Source of the DNA: a virus
DNA length: 44,932 bases
IMG/VR virus record: IMGVR_UViG_3300028840_001064
Location: 1-44,932 of that record
Reading direction: 5' to 3' (one strand)
Below the pieces are notes generated by a model. That model had not been told where the DNA came from and made no database searches. It saw only the letters and a program-made list of their open reading frames with translations. Below, one piece after another: positions 7,343 through 15,173 of the stretch; position 1 is the stretch's first letter, and each line of letters begins with the position of its first letter. The translations under genes and the position numbers were made by a program.

Positions 7343-8977
7343 ATGCTCGACCGTCTTCGGAGGCTCTTCGAGCCTCGCGTCCGGCTCTCCGATCATGAGA
7401 AGGAACTCGAACTCGTAGCGACCGAGGCCCGGAAGCGCGGGTATACCGAGGCCCTGGACGATCCCTACTACGTCGACCCCGACGCCCTCCTTCCAGGCGC
7501 GAGCAATCATGCTCTCTATCGAGAGGCCTTCAACCGGGAGAGCCATAAAGACTTCACGCCCCCGCACCGGGAGCGACTGCGTCATAACGCCGTCGCCGCT
7601 CACGGGACGAAGGGGCATCCGAAGAATAAGGTCGAGATCAATCTCGACTATGTCCTCGGCGAAGGCCTGAAGCCCGTCCCCCAGGAGACCGAGACCGAGA
7701 ACGACGGCTTCGGCGAATGGCTTGACGAGTTCTGGACTGACTCGGAGAACGCGCTCGAAGCCCGGCATCACGGTATGATGGCGTCCGCTCTCGTCGAGGG
7801 GGAGTTCTTCCTCCGGGTCGGGCAGATCGATAAGAACGACGGGAAGGTCCTCTGGGGGACCGTCGAGCCGAAGGATGTCGTCGACGTCCAGCAAGATCGA
7901 TTCCGGAGGGACGTCGTCGCGCTCATTCGCAACCCCGAGGACCCGAACAACCATCTCCGCTTCGCGATCCTGAATCACCTTCCGCAGGAGGTCGAGGCTT
8001 TCACCGACGCAGACGGCGCGGTCCTCCTCAAGCGGCCGAACTCGGAGACCGATGAGAAGGGCGACCCCGTTATGGAGCGTTACGACGGGGCGGTCTTCTC
8101 CCTCTCCCTCAACCGGATCTCCGGAGCCCGACGAGGGAAGCCCGACCTCGTCCCCGTCCTCGACTATGACGACCTTCACGACGAGACCGTCTTCCGGGTC
8201 GCGGAGCGGGCGCGGGCGCTGACGGCTCTCCTCCTGGACGTCACGGTCACGAATCCGGATACCGACGACGAGATCGACAAAGTCATAAAGAACCTCAAGC
8301 TCGACGCTCCGCTGAAGACGCTCCAGACGATGGGGCATTCCGACCGGGTCAACTTGAACTATCTCGCGCCGGACCTGGGGGTCGAGCAAATGTCGATCCT
8401 CGAACGGCTCCTCCGCCTCGTGAGCTATGGAGCCCTCGGCCTGCCGGAGGCGTTCTCGGGCGCGGGCGATGATACGAACCGGGCGACGCTCGACGCGCAG
8501 AACTCGGTCCCGGCCCGGAGGCTCGGGCGCAGGCAGCGAGAGGTCATCGGCTTCTGGCGGCTCGTCGTCCGCTTCGCCTGCCGGGAGGCGATCCGCGCTG
8601 GAGTCCTGAAGGGCGACGAAGAGGGCGAGCCCCTCCCGTTCATTATCGACGCCCCCGAGATCGGCAGCCGGGATCAGGTCCAGGTCACGACCGCCCTCGC
8701 CCAGCTTGCGACGGCGCTCGTCGGGATCTCCTCGGAGAACATCATCAAGCTCCCGCTCGCCTCGAAGGTCTTCACTCAAGCCCTCCAGAACGCCGGATTC
8801 GACTTCGATCAGGCGGAGGTCGGCGTCGACGAAGAGCGGATCGCCGAGGGGAAGGCGATGGCCTCGAATCAGTTCGGGACCGGCGCAGGGGACGAGGATC
8901 ACGCGGCGAAGGCGAAGACCGCCTTCCAGGAGGCCGAGGGCTTCCTTCGTGATCTCTCCCGGGCGGCCGTCGGATAG
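7343..8977 (+). CDS. portal protein
   Basis: This 544-residue protein would form the dodecameric ring at the head vertex, the docking site for TerL and the head-tail connectors. Portal-type signatures include an N-terminal segment with N..YVLGEGLKP, a W...D.......G.......GE.FLRVG region (about 130-155), and a C-terminal stretch LGLPEAFSG (about residue 365) followed by R..R.REVIGFWRLVVR. The position between terL and the MuF-type protein is the standard one. The ATG has AAGGGGC further upstream and GAGGAGG closer. The C-terminal 40 residues are charged and probably extend from the ring. Confidence 0.85.
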   Translation: MLDRLRRLFEPRVRLSDHEKELELVATEARKRGYTEALDDPYYVDPDALLPGASNHALYREAFNRESHKDFTPPHRERLRHNAVAAHGTKGHPKNKVEINLDYVLGEGLKPVPQETETENDGFGEWLDEFWTDSENALEARHHGMMASALVEGEFFLRVGQIDKNDGKVLWGTVEPKDVVDVQQDRFRRDVVALIRNPEDPNNHLRFAILNHLPQEVEAFTDADGAVLLKRPNSETDEKGDPVMERYDGAVFSLSLNRISGARRGKPDLVPVLDYDDLHDETVFRVAERARALTALLLDVTVTNPDTDDEIDKVIKNLKLDAPLKTLQTMGHSDRVNLNYLAPDLGVEQMSILERLLRLVSYGALGLPEAFSGAGDDTNRATLDAQNSVPARRLGRRQREVIGFWRLVVRFACREAIRAGVLKGDEEGEPLPFIIDAPEIGSRDQVQVTTALAQLATALVGISSENIIKLPLASKVFTQALQNAGFDFDQAEVGVDEERIAEGKAMASNQFGTGAGDEDHAAKAKTAFQEAEGFLRDLSRAAVG

Positions 8978-8980
8978 AGC

Positions 8981-11491
8981 ATGGTCACGAAGGCGACGGC
9001 GGATATGGTCGGGCGGGCTATCCGCCGCGCCGACCGTGCGGTCAAGAGCGCCGTCTCAGCGCTAGGACTCAAGTCTCCCGGGGACCTCTTCGCCCTCTTC
9101 GAGGACTTCGGGCATCGTCTCCAGTCAGAGGTCGCTCTGACGGACTTCCAGATCTCCCACCTTAACGCCCTAAAGCAATCTATCGCCGATCAAGTCTCCC
9201 GCCTCAACGCCGCGCTTCAGGGGGACCTCGCCGGGCGTCTGGGGAAGGCGGCGGCTCTGGGTCGTCGCGCAACTCTCGATGCCGTGAAGGGAGAGGTCTC
9301 CCGGGAGTTCGGCCTGGAGCAAATTGCCGGGCTGAGCCCGAGCGTCCTCTCGACGGCGGCCGAGTTCTCCGCCGACCTCGTCCAGGACGTGAGCCAGAAG
9401 CTCCGGAGCGACATCTCGAAGCTGATCGTCCGGGGCGTAACGACGGGGAAGTCAGGCTCGGAGATCCAGGCGGAACTCCGGAAGCTCCTCGGGCGCAACG
9501 GGGCGAATACCTACTCGAACCGCGACGCGGCGATCTTCCAGACCGAGACGATGCGCGTCTACTCTATGGCGGAGCAAGCCTCCGCCGAGCAACTCGTCGA
9601 GGACGGCGAGGACGTCGTCAAGATGTGGCATTGGAGCGGGAAGTCGCGAGAGAATCACGCGGCGATAGACGGGCAGCTTCGAGAAGTGAAGGAGTTCTTC
9701 ACCGTCCCCGACCCGGGCGACTTCAAGCTCGGGACGAACCCGACCGACTCCTGGAGGGGCGAGCAAGCGCTCTATCCCCGAGACCCTCGCCTGACGGCGG
9801 CGAACTCGGTCTATTGCGGATGCTCGTCCTATACGATCTCCCGCGAGGTCGCCGAGGGGATCGCAGCGAAGCAAGGCTCGAAGACGTTCGAGTATAGGAC
9901 GAAGGGGCGGGGACCGCTGGAGACGAAGCCCGAGAAGGTCAAGCTCCCCGAGGAAGAGAAGAAGGTCGAGGAGAAGAAGGTCGAGCCCGCGAAGGTCGCC
10001 GAGAAGAAGCTGAAGGAGATCGAGGGCGCGGGCCGGGAGCATTGGCTCACTCATAAGCGGCGAGAGATGCAAGGGGCGCGGAATAAGCTCTACGACGCGA
10101 AGAAGGCGGCGAAAGACGCTCCCTACGGGGCTCAGAAGCAAGCGGCCGAAGAGTCGGTCCGGGCAGCCGAGAAGGTTATCAAGCGGCTGGAGCAAACGCT
10201 CGATCTCCACGAGGCGCACGCGAGAAGCCTCGGCTACGGGAAGATGAGCGCCGACCCGAAGAAGGCGCTCGCCGCTCTCTCGAACGAGGACCTCGCGAAG
10301 ATCTTCCAGGGACGGGCGTCCGGGCTCATGATCAGCCCGAAGGGTCGGTATCCGAAGCGGGCCTACGGGAAGCGGACGGTCATCGGCGATGACGGGAAGC
10401 CCCGGCATACCTGGGGGTCTCGGAGCCTGAAGAACGCGAAGGAGGTAGCCGAGTTCAACCTGGAGACGGCGCGGGAACTCTGGATCGAGTTGCTGCGACT
10501 CAACCCCGACGCCCGGCTCGTCGGGCGCGGCCTGAAGATGCCGCCGCTCCGTATGACGGAGAAGGGCGTCCCCACTCTGGAGGCGAACTTCAAGGGGGCG
10601 AAGTTCAAGTTCAATATCCGGAAGGGCTCGTCGGGCGGCTGGTACGAACACGATGGAACTATCGTCGTCCACGGGACGCCCCGGACCCGAGGCCTTCGTC
10701 ACTCCGGCGGCTGGACGTTCGAGCATGAACTCGGGCACGGCTGGCATAACTCGGCGCTGGAGGGAGAGATCGGTTATCACTCCTCGCGGGGCATCCCGTT
10801 CGCGTTTCAAAAGGAGTGGGAGCGGATCGTCGAGAAGGGCGTCGCCTTCGGGAAGAAGCACTCGAAGCTACTCCAGTATGGAGACGAGTTCGCGAAGATC
10901 GTCGACGACGAGGTCGTTAAGGAACTCGTCGAGGGTTACTACAAGTTCGGCGCGGACCGGGCGGCGGCGAAGTGGGGGAGGCGGCGGGCTCGGCTCGCGA
11001 GGAAGCTCGGGGTCCGGCCGGATACGCTCGCGCCGCTCGGGAAGAAGTATATGCATCATAACGCCTACAACGCCCCGCACGCTCGGGCGATCCAGGCGAT
11101 GGTCGACGTCCGGCTGACTGACGAGATGGGCAAGTTGCAGCAAGCCTTCGTCCGGAACGAGATCACGCGGGCGCAGCGCGACCGGGCTATGGCGGTCCTG
11201 GAGCGGGCGAAGACCTACGCGAAGAGCGAGAGCTTTCATTATCGGCTGACGGATCGGAAGGAGTTCTTCGCCGACGGCTTCGCTCACTATATGAACGACG
11301 GCCCGTGCATGAAGAAGCTCTTCCCTGACTTCTACGAGTGGCTCAAGGTCAACGTCTTCGGCGGACGCGAGTTCGAGTCCTTCTACGATCAGATCGCGAA
11401 GGGGCTCTGGGCGGAGGGGACGCCGCTCTGGAAGAGGGCGGACGAGATCGCCCGGCTCATGCTTCCGCCGAGTCAGAGGGCGATGCTATGA
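8981..11491 (+). CDS. MuF-type head protein fused to a predicted zinc metallopeptidase (lethal-factor-like) domain
   Basis: This 836-residue protein is far longer than a plain MuF-family head protein. The N-terminal 300 residues carry the MuF/head-morphogenesis signature: RENHAAIDGQ with His226, then F..P.P, YPRDP and a closing Cys pair at 279 and 281 (YCGCSSY). A Lys/Glu-rich coiled linker covers about 315-420. The C-terminal part has a zinc-peptidase motif FEHELGH (His582, Glu583, His586) and, far downstream, KEFFADGFAHYM (Glu761), the pattern of the third zinc ligand in anthrax lethal factor-type enzymes (HExxH...EFFAEAF). The gap of about 180 residues between the motifs is longer than in lethal factor. 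It is probably a virion-borne effector delivered with DNA; the substrate is unknown. Confidence 0.75.
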   Translation: MVTKATADMVGRAIRRADRAVKSAVSALGLKSPGDLFALFEDFGHRLQSEVALTDFQISHLNALKQSIADQVSRLNAALQGDLAGRLGKAAALGRRATLDAVKGEVSREFGLEQIAGLSPSVLSTAAEFSADLVQDVSQKLRSDISKLIVRGVTTGKSGSEIQAELRKLLGRNGANTYSNRDAAIFQTETMRVYSMAEQASAEQLVEDGEDVVKMWHWSGKSRENHAAIDGQLREVKEFFTVPDPGDFKLGTNPTDSWRGEQALYPRDPRLTAANSVYCGCSSYTISREVAEGIAAKQGSKTFEYRTKGRGPLETKPEKVKLPEEEKKVEEKKVEPAKVAEKKLKEIEGAGREHWLTHKRREMQGARNKLYDAKKAAKDAPYGAQKQAAEESVRAAEKVIKRLEQTLDLHEAHARSLGYGKMSADPKKALAALSNEDLAKIFQGRASGLMISPKGRYPKRAYGKRTVIGDDGKPRHTWGSRSLKNAKEVAEFNLETARELWIELLRLNPDARLVGRGLKMPPLRMTEKGVPTLEANFKGAKFKFNIRKGSSGGWYEHDGTIVVHGTPRTRGLRHSGGWTFEHELGHGWHNSALEGEIGYHSSRGIPFAFQKEWERIVEKGVAFGKKHSKLLQYGDEFAKIVDDEVVKELVEGYYKFGADRAAAKWGRRRARLARKLGVRPDTLAPLGKKYMHHNAYNAPHARAIQAMVDVRLTDEMGKLQQAFVRNEITRAQRDRAMAVLERAKTYAKSESFHYRLTDRKEFFADGFAHYMNDGPCMKKLFPDFYEWLKVNVFGGREFESFYDQIAKGLWAEGTPLWKRADEIARLMLPPSQRAML

Positions 11492-11766
11492 GATACGACA
11501 TCCTCCGGGGACGGGAGAAGGTCGGGACCCTGACCCTCGGGAAGGAACGAGAGGACCTCCAGGCGGCGACCGGCGACGACCTCGTCGCGGCCGTGATCGA
11601 CGCGATCCTTCACGGGGCGCTCACTCCCCGGGACGAGACGCAGACGGAGAAGGGCTTCGGGGAGACCCGGGTCCCCCAGATCTGGGCGACTGAGAAGAAC
11701 GCTATCCGGGTCCAGGCCTACTTCGAGGAGCATGGTCTGAGGCTCCAGCCGGACGAGGGGAGTTGA
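11488..11766 (+). CDS. small protein coupled to the MuF-peptidase gene
   Basis: A 92-residue acidic protein. The ATG at 11488 overlaps the stop of the MuF-peptidase gene (ATGA), so the two are translationally coupled. A frame extending upstream to 11338 is a shadow. It has no signal peptide, Cys or membrane segment. Candidates are an immunity protein for the fused effector domain or a small structural protein, and nothing in the sequence decides. Promoter elements for the next gene overlap its last codons. Confidence 0.55.
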   Translation: MRYDILRGREKVGTLTLGKEREDLQAATGDDLVAAVIDAILHGALTPRDETQTEKGFGETRVPQIWATEKNAIRVQAYFEEHGLRLQPDEGS

Positions 11767-11797
11767 CGGGGCGGGGGCGACCCCCTAGACTCGCCCC
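11763..11797 (+). promoter_or_regulatory. putative sigma-70 promoter with an inverted repeat flanking the -10 box
   Basis: TTGACG (11763-11768) and TAGACT (11786-11791) are 17 bp apart. The inverted repeat GGGGCGA (11774-11780) / TCGCCCC (11791-11797) flanks the -10 element, so a bound dimer or a DNA cruciform would cover it. It would drive the gene at 11829 and the protease-capsid gene. Both boxes are good matches; regulation is inferred. Confidence 0.55.
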
Positions 11798-11828
11798 GGA
11801 GAACGCAGACGATCAGAGGAGGGGCGCT

Positions 11829-12458
11829 ATGGAACCGGACGAGACTCCCGAGAACGAGGCGCAGGCTTTCGCGCCCATCGCAGAGGCCGAGGCGCAAACG
11901 TCTGCGTCGGTCCCCGAGACGTCCTTCGGGCTCCCGGCGTGGACGAAGTGGACCTCCAGGACCGCGATTCTCCCCGACGGGCTGAGCCGGAGGGTCTTCG
12001 CCCAGGCTCCCTTGACGGTCGAGGAAGCGAAGACCTGCGAGCAAGCGGTCCGCTTCTTCCTGAAGGCCCGGAAGGTCCAGTTCCAGGAGACGGAGCGCTA
12101 CGTCGACGAAGAGAGGAAGGGCGGGCCGGTTCGCCGGTTCCGCTCGGTCTTCAGGCCCGCACGAATGGATGACATCGCGAGCCTCGCTTACTGCCTCTCG
12201 AAGCGGACGGGGATGCCGCTCAAGCCCGAGGAGATCCATATCCGGATCACTATGGGCGACGGTCGACGCTACCGGATCACGCCCGACGGCGAGAGCCTGG
12301 GCGTCTGCCTCTTCTGCAAGGCGACGAATATCCCCCTCGAATACCGGAAGGATGGGGTCTACCATACGGATTGCATGACGCGGGCTCTCATGCGTCATCG
12401 ACGTCAGCAAGTCGCGGAGCGCGACGTCGTTCTCGCAAAGGCGAAGGCTGGGGCGTAG
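11829..12458 (+). CDS. hypothetical head-region protein with a Cys/His cluster
   Basis: A 209-residue protein. The ATG at 11829 follows GAGGAGGGGC. An in-frame TTG at 11763 is rejected because it overlaps the promoter and has poor composition. The first 40 residues are acidic and Ala/Thr-rich. A C-terminal CLFC ... H-x3-C cluster (about 167-186) looks like a single zinc site, followed by a basic helix. It lies between the MuF-type gene and the protease-capsid gene and ends in TAG followed at once by a second in-frame TAG. No family was recognised. Confidence 0.6.
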   Translation: MEPDETPENEAQAFAPIAEAEAQTSASVPETSFGLPAWTKWTSRTAILPDGLSRRVFAQAPLTVEEAKTCEQAVRFFLKARKVQFQETERYVDEERKGGPVRRFRSVFRPARMDDIASLAYCLSKRTGMPLKPEEIHIRITMGDGRRYRITPDGESLGVCLFCKATNIPLEYRKDGVYHTDCMTRALMRHRRQQVAERDVVLAKAKAGA

Positions 12459-12476
12459 TAGAGAGGAGCCCACAAC

Positions 12477-14813
12477 CTGAAGATCGCGTTCCTGGAGGCG
12501 AAGCCCGGGGGAAAGCTCCGCGTCCGCATCCTCGAAGAGGGACGTTCGAAGAACGGCTGGAACTGGACGGCCGAGGCGTGCGAGAAGCTCGCCGAGAAGT
12601 CGGTCGGCGCTCCTCTGCGAGCCTTCCAGTTCGGCGGCGGCAAGGTCCGCTCGTTCTTCGATCACGTTCGGGCATGGTGGAACAAGTTCCCGGACGCCGT
12701 CCGCTCGTCTATCCCTGACACATTCCCGCAGAACATCCTCGGCTACGTCGAAGCGGCCGAGTATGACCCGGAGGAGAAGGCGGTCGTCGGGACCGTCGTT
12801 CTCACCGAGGCGGCGCGATGGTTCCATGATCTTGTCGCGACCGGCCTCCGGGTCGGGAAGGTCCCCTTCGGCGTCTCGGTCGACGCTGACGGGGACGAAT
12901 CAACCGAAGTCCCCGACGTCGAGCAAGTCAACGCCATCGACGTCGTCTCGTTCCCTTCCGCTGGGGGAGGGTTCGCCGGAGTCCTGGAGTCCTGGACGTC
13001 TTTTTATAGGGGCATGGAGGATCGGATGAAGCTCTACGAGCGACTGATCAAGATCCTCCCGAGTCGGAAGGAGCAACTCGACAAGTTGCTCCCCGAGGGC
13101 AAGGCGGAAGGCCTGACTCTCGGCTTGCTCGAATCGGAAGCGCCGGAGATCCTGGAGGAGTTCCTCGAAGCCGTCCAGGATCCGGTCGCCGAAGGTGAAG
13201 GGCAGGGAGACGGCGAGGGAGACGGAACCGCCGGGGCCGGTGAAGGCGCGGGGACGGAAGGCGGCGGGACCCTGGAAGGCTGCGGGGGACCGAAGAAGAA
13301 GAAGGAGGCCGGGAAGAAGAAGGGGATCCAGGAGGGCGTCCTCGACGATGGTCTGGGCGATCAGGTCCGGGCCGCGCTGAAGGCGCTCGACACCCAGTTC
13401 CTCGAATCGGCGCTGAAGGAGTCGGGCCTGCCCGAGGACTTCCAGGTCGACATCCGCGAGCGCTTCGCCGACTGCGAGACGCTCGACCGCGAGGCGCTCG
13501 GGAAGGCGATCTCCGGGACGAAGTCGCGGCTCGCGAAGCTCACGCGGGCGCAGGCTGCCCCGACGCCCGTCTACCTGGAGGGCGTCGAGGAAGGCGCGGC
13601 CGGGGAGAAGCTCCGGCAGGCGATGGCGGATGCGCTGAACGACGCGCCGAACGCTCCGGGGATCCGCGAGATCTACGTCATGGCGACGGGCGACTCCATG
13701 CTCCGAGGTCGGCACCACATCGCCGACGTCGTCGCGGGTCGCGCTCGGGGCGGCGTCCTGGAGAGCGTCAACTGGGACGACGTCCCCGAGATGCAGAAGT
13801 ATCTCGCGAAGAAGCCGGGGATCATGGAGGCCGTCACTTGGGCGGGCTTCTCGGTCCTCATGGCGGACGTTCTTCATCAGGAGATGGTCAGGGAGTACCG
13901 TCATTCCGACCTGACTCAGCATCTCCTGATCTCGAAGCAAACCGAGGTCCCGGACTTCCAGATCCACCGCCGGGCGCGTTACGGCGAATACGCCGACCTC
14001 TCCGAGTTGGGCTCGGCCGGAGGCACGGAGGCGCAGACCTACGCGGCCTTCACCGCCTCGCCGTCCGACGAGGAGGTCACGTTCCAGCTTCGCAAGTTCG
14101 GCGACCTGGAGACGCTGACCTGGGAGGCGACGGTCAACGACAACCTTGGAGCCCTGCGGGGGAGCCCGGCGCGGATCGGCCGGGCGGCGCGAAGGACGGA
14201 ATACAAGGCCGGGATGTTGTATATGCTCAACGGGACGAACATCTACACTACCGGCCTTCTCGGGACCGCTGGGCAGGGCAACCTCCAGTCCACGCTCTCC
14301 GAGGCCGAGTTCTGGGCGGCGCGGCAGGGAATGGCGGTCATGACGGATATCGACGATGTCCATCCGATCAGCCTCCGGCCGCGCTACCTCTACCACGGCC
14401 CCGCCCTGACGGAACTCGCCGAGATCCTGACGATGTCGGCGACGCGCCCCGGACCCTATCAGCCCGCGACGGGCTTCGACGGGACGGGCTCGCAGGCGTC
14501 CTCGACTTCGCAGAACGTCCCGGGCGTCGGGCCGACCGAGGTCAACCCGATCCAGCGGCGGAGCATTGTCCCCATCGAGGTTCCCTACTGGGGCGACGGG
14601 ACGAACGACGATCACGCCTGCCTCGTCTGCGACCCCGCCGACTGCCAGCCGCAGGAGATCATCTACCTGCGCGGGCACCGCGAGCCGGAGTTGTGGGTCC
14701 AGGATCTCCCGAACGTCGGGAGCTTCTTTACCGACGACATCATCACCATGAAGATCCGGCATCTCTTCGACGTGGACGTCCTCGACTACCGGGCTTATCA
14801 GGTCCTCACCTGA
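12477..14813 (+). CDS. prohead protease / scaffold / major capsid polyprotein (CTG start)
   Basis: The frame is open for 778 codons. Residues 1-175 match a capsid maturation serine protease: FFDH with His63, GVSVDA with Ser134, and IDVVSFPSAGGG with Asp155 and the Pro-Ala-Gly-Gly-like end. Residues about 225-300 are a Gly/Glu/Lys-rich linker, and about 300-360 a helical scaffold-like segment. Residues about 364-778 are an HK97-fold-type major capsid protein. No in-frame ATG, GTG or TTG occurs before 13014. The first candidate is CTG at 12477, exactly 8 nt after AGGAG (12464-12468). A nested start at 13026 could make scaffold-capsid alone. Shell formation, scaffold removal and maturation would all come from this gene. 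A terminator follows. Confidence 0.8.
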   Translation: MKIAFLEAKPGGKLRVRILEEGRSKNGWNWTAEACEKLAEKSVGAPLRAFQFGGGKVRSFFDHVRAWWNKFPDAVRSSIPDTFPQNILGYVEAAEYDPEEKAVVGTVVLTEAARWFHDLVATGLRVGKVPFGVSVDADGDESTEVPDVEQVNAIDVVSFPSAGGGFAGVLESWTSFYRGMEDRMKLYERLIKILPSRKEQLDKLLPEGKAEGLTLGLLESEAPEILEEFLEAVQDPVAEGEGQGDGEGDGTAGAGEGAGTEGGGTLEGCGGPKKKKEAGKKKGIQEGVLDDGLGDQVRAALKALDTQFLESALKESGLPEDFQVDIRERFADCETLDREALGKAISGTKSRLAKLTRAQAAPTPVYLEGVEEGAAGEKLRQAMADALNDAPNAPGIREIYVMATGDSMLRGRHHIADVVAGRARGGVLESVNWDDVPEMQKYLAKKPGIMEAVTWAGFSVLMADVLHQEMVREYRHSDLTQHLLISKQTEVPDFQIHRRARYGEYADLSELGSAGGTEAQTYAAFTASPSDEEVTFQLRKFGDLETLTWEATVNDNLGALRGSPARIGRAARRTEYKAGMLYMLNGTNIYTTGLLGTAGQGNLQSTLSEAEFWAARQGMAVMTDIDDVHPISLRPRYLYHGPALTELAEILTMSATRPGPYQPATGFDGTGSQASSTSQNVPGVGPTEVNPIQRRSIVPIEVPYWGDGTNDDHACLVCDPADCQPQEIIYLRGHREPELWVQDLPNVGSFFTDDIITMKIRHLFDVDVLDYRAYQVLT
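13016..13028 (+). promoter_or_regulatory. internal ribosome binding site and ATG for a scaffold-capsid product
   Basis: GGAGG (13016-13020) lies 5 nt before an in-frame ATG at 13026, just after the protease domain. Initiation here would give a 595-residue protein with linker, scaffold-like helix and capsid domain but no protease. This resembles the nested start of lambda Nu3 inside C. The ATG at 13014 has its purine run too close. It would fit the need for many more capsid than protease copies. Confidence 0.55.
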
Positions 14814-14841
14814 TCGGCTGAGAAGGGGGAAGAACTCAACC

Positions 14842-14880
14842 GAGGCGGAGACCGGGCCGACCGGCCTCCGCCTCTTTTTT
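14842..14880 (+). terminator. intrinsic terminator after the capsid gene
   Basis: A perfect 9-bp stem, GAGGCGGAG (14842-14850) with CTCCGCCTC (14866-14874), encloses a second CCGG/CCGG pairing and is followed by six T residues (14875-14880). It lies 28 nt after the capsid stop codon and just before the ribosome binding site of the next gene. Partial readthrough would set a high ratio of capsid to connector and tail proteins. Confidence 0.88.
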
Positions 14881-14892
14881 CAGGAGGTCGAG

Positions 14893-15168
14893 ATGGGCAG
14901 TCCAGGAAAGCCCGAACGCTTCACGGCGAACGGAGCGCTTTCGCAAACGCGACGGGTCGCCATCGACTCGATCACGCTCTGCGCGGGAAGCGACGCGGCG
15001 ACGGTCACGGTGAAGGAGGGCGGCTCGGGCGGGACGGTTATCTGGGAGGGGCGCGTCGCGACGGCGAACGACTCGATCCCGTTTCCATTCCCGCAGGGGA
15101 TGGCGGTCACGGCCGCTTATATCACCCTGACGGGGACGAGCCCGAACGCTACCGTCGTCTATAGGTAA
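14893..15168 (+). CDS. small beta-rich structural protein (decoration-type candidate)
   Basis: A 91-residue protein with short alternating beta segments, many Thr/Gly/Ala/Val, no Lys/Glu helices and one Cys. Phage genomes often carry such small beta-rich proteins directly after the capsid gene, where they act as head decoration or stabilising proteins. That role here comes from position and composition only. The ATG is 6 nt after CAGGAGG, immediately beyond the terminator. Confidence 0.5.
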   Translation: MGSPGKPERFTANGALSQTRRVAIDSITLCAGSDAATVTVKEGGSGGTVIWEGRVATANDSIPFPFPQGMAVTAAYITLTGTSPNATVVYR

Positions 15169-15173
15169 GGGCG

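Noticed and set aside
6512-8902. Long open frame on the minus strand (796 codons) opposite terL and the portal gene
   Set aside because: It is the reverse shadow of two confidently identified genes in G+C-rich DNA. It spans the gap between them, has Asp/Arg/Pro/Leu-biased composition and no recognisable domain.
12900-14762. Minus-strand frame of 620 codons opposite the capsid gene
   Set aside because: Same shadow effect; it lacks a ribosome binding site and any motif, while the + strand frame has clear protease and capsid features.
11829-14813. Readthrough of the tandem TAG-TAG joining the 11829 gene to the protease-capsid gene, which share a frame
   Set aside because: Two successive stop codons and an AGGAG with ideal spacing to CTG 12477 make a separate start more likely. 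No stop-recoding element was seen.
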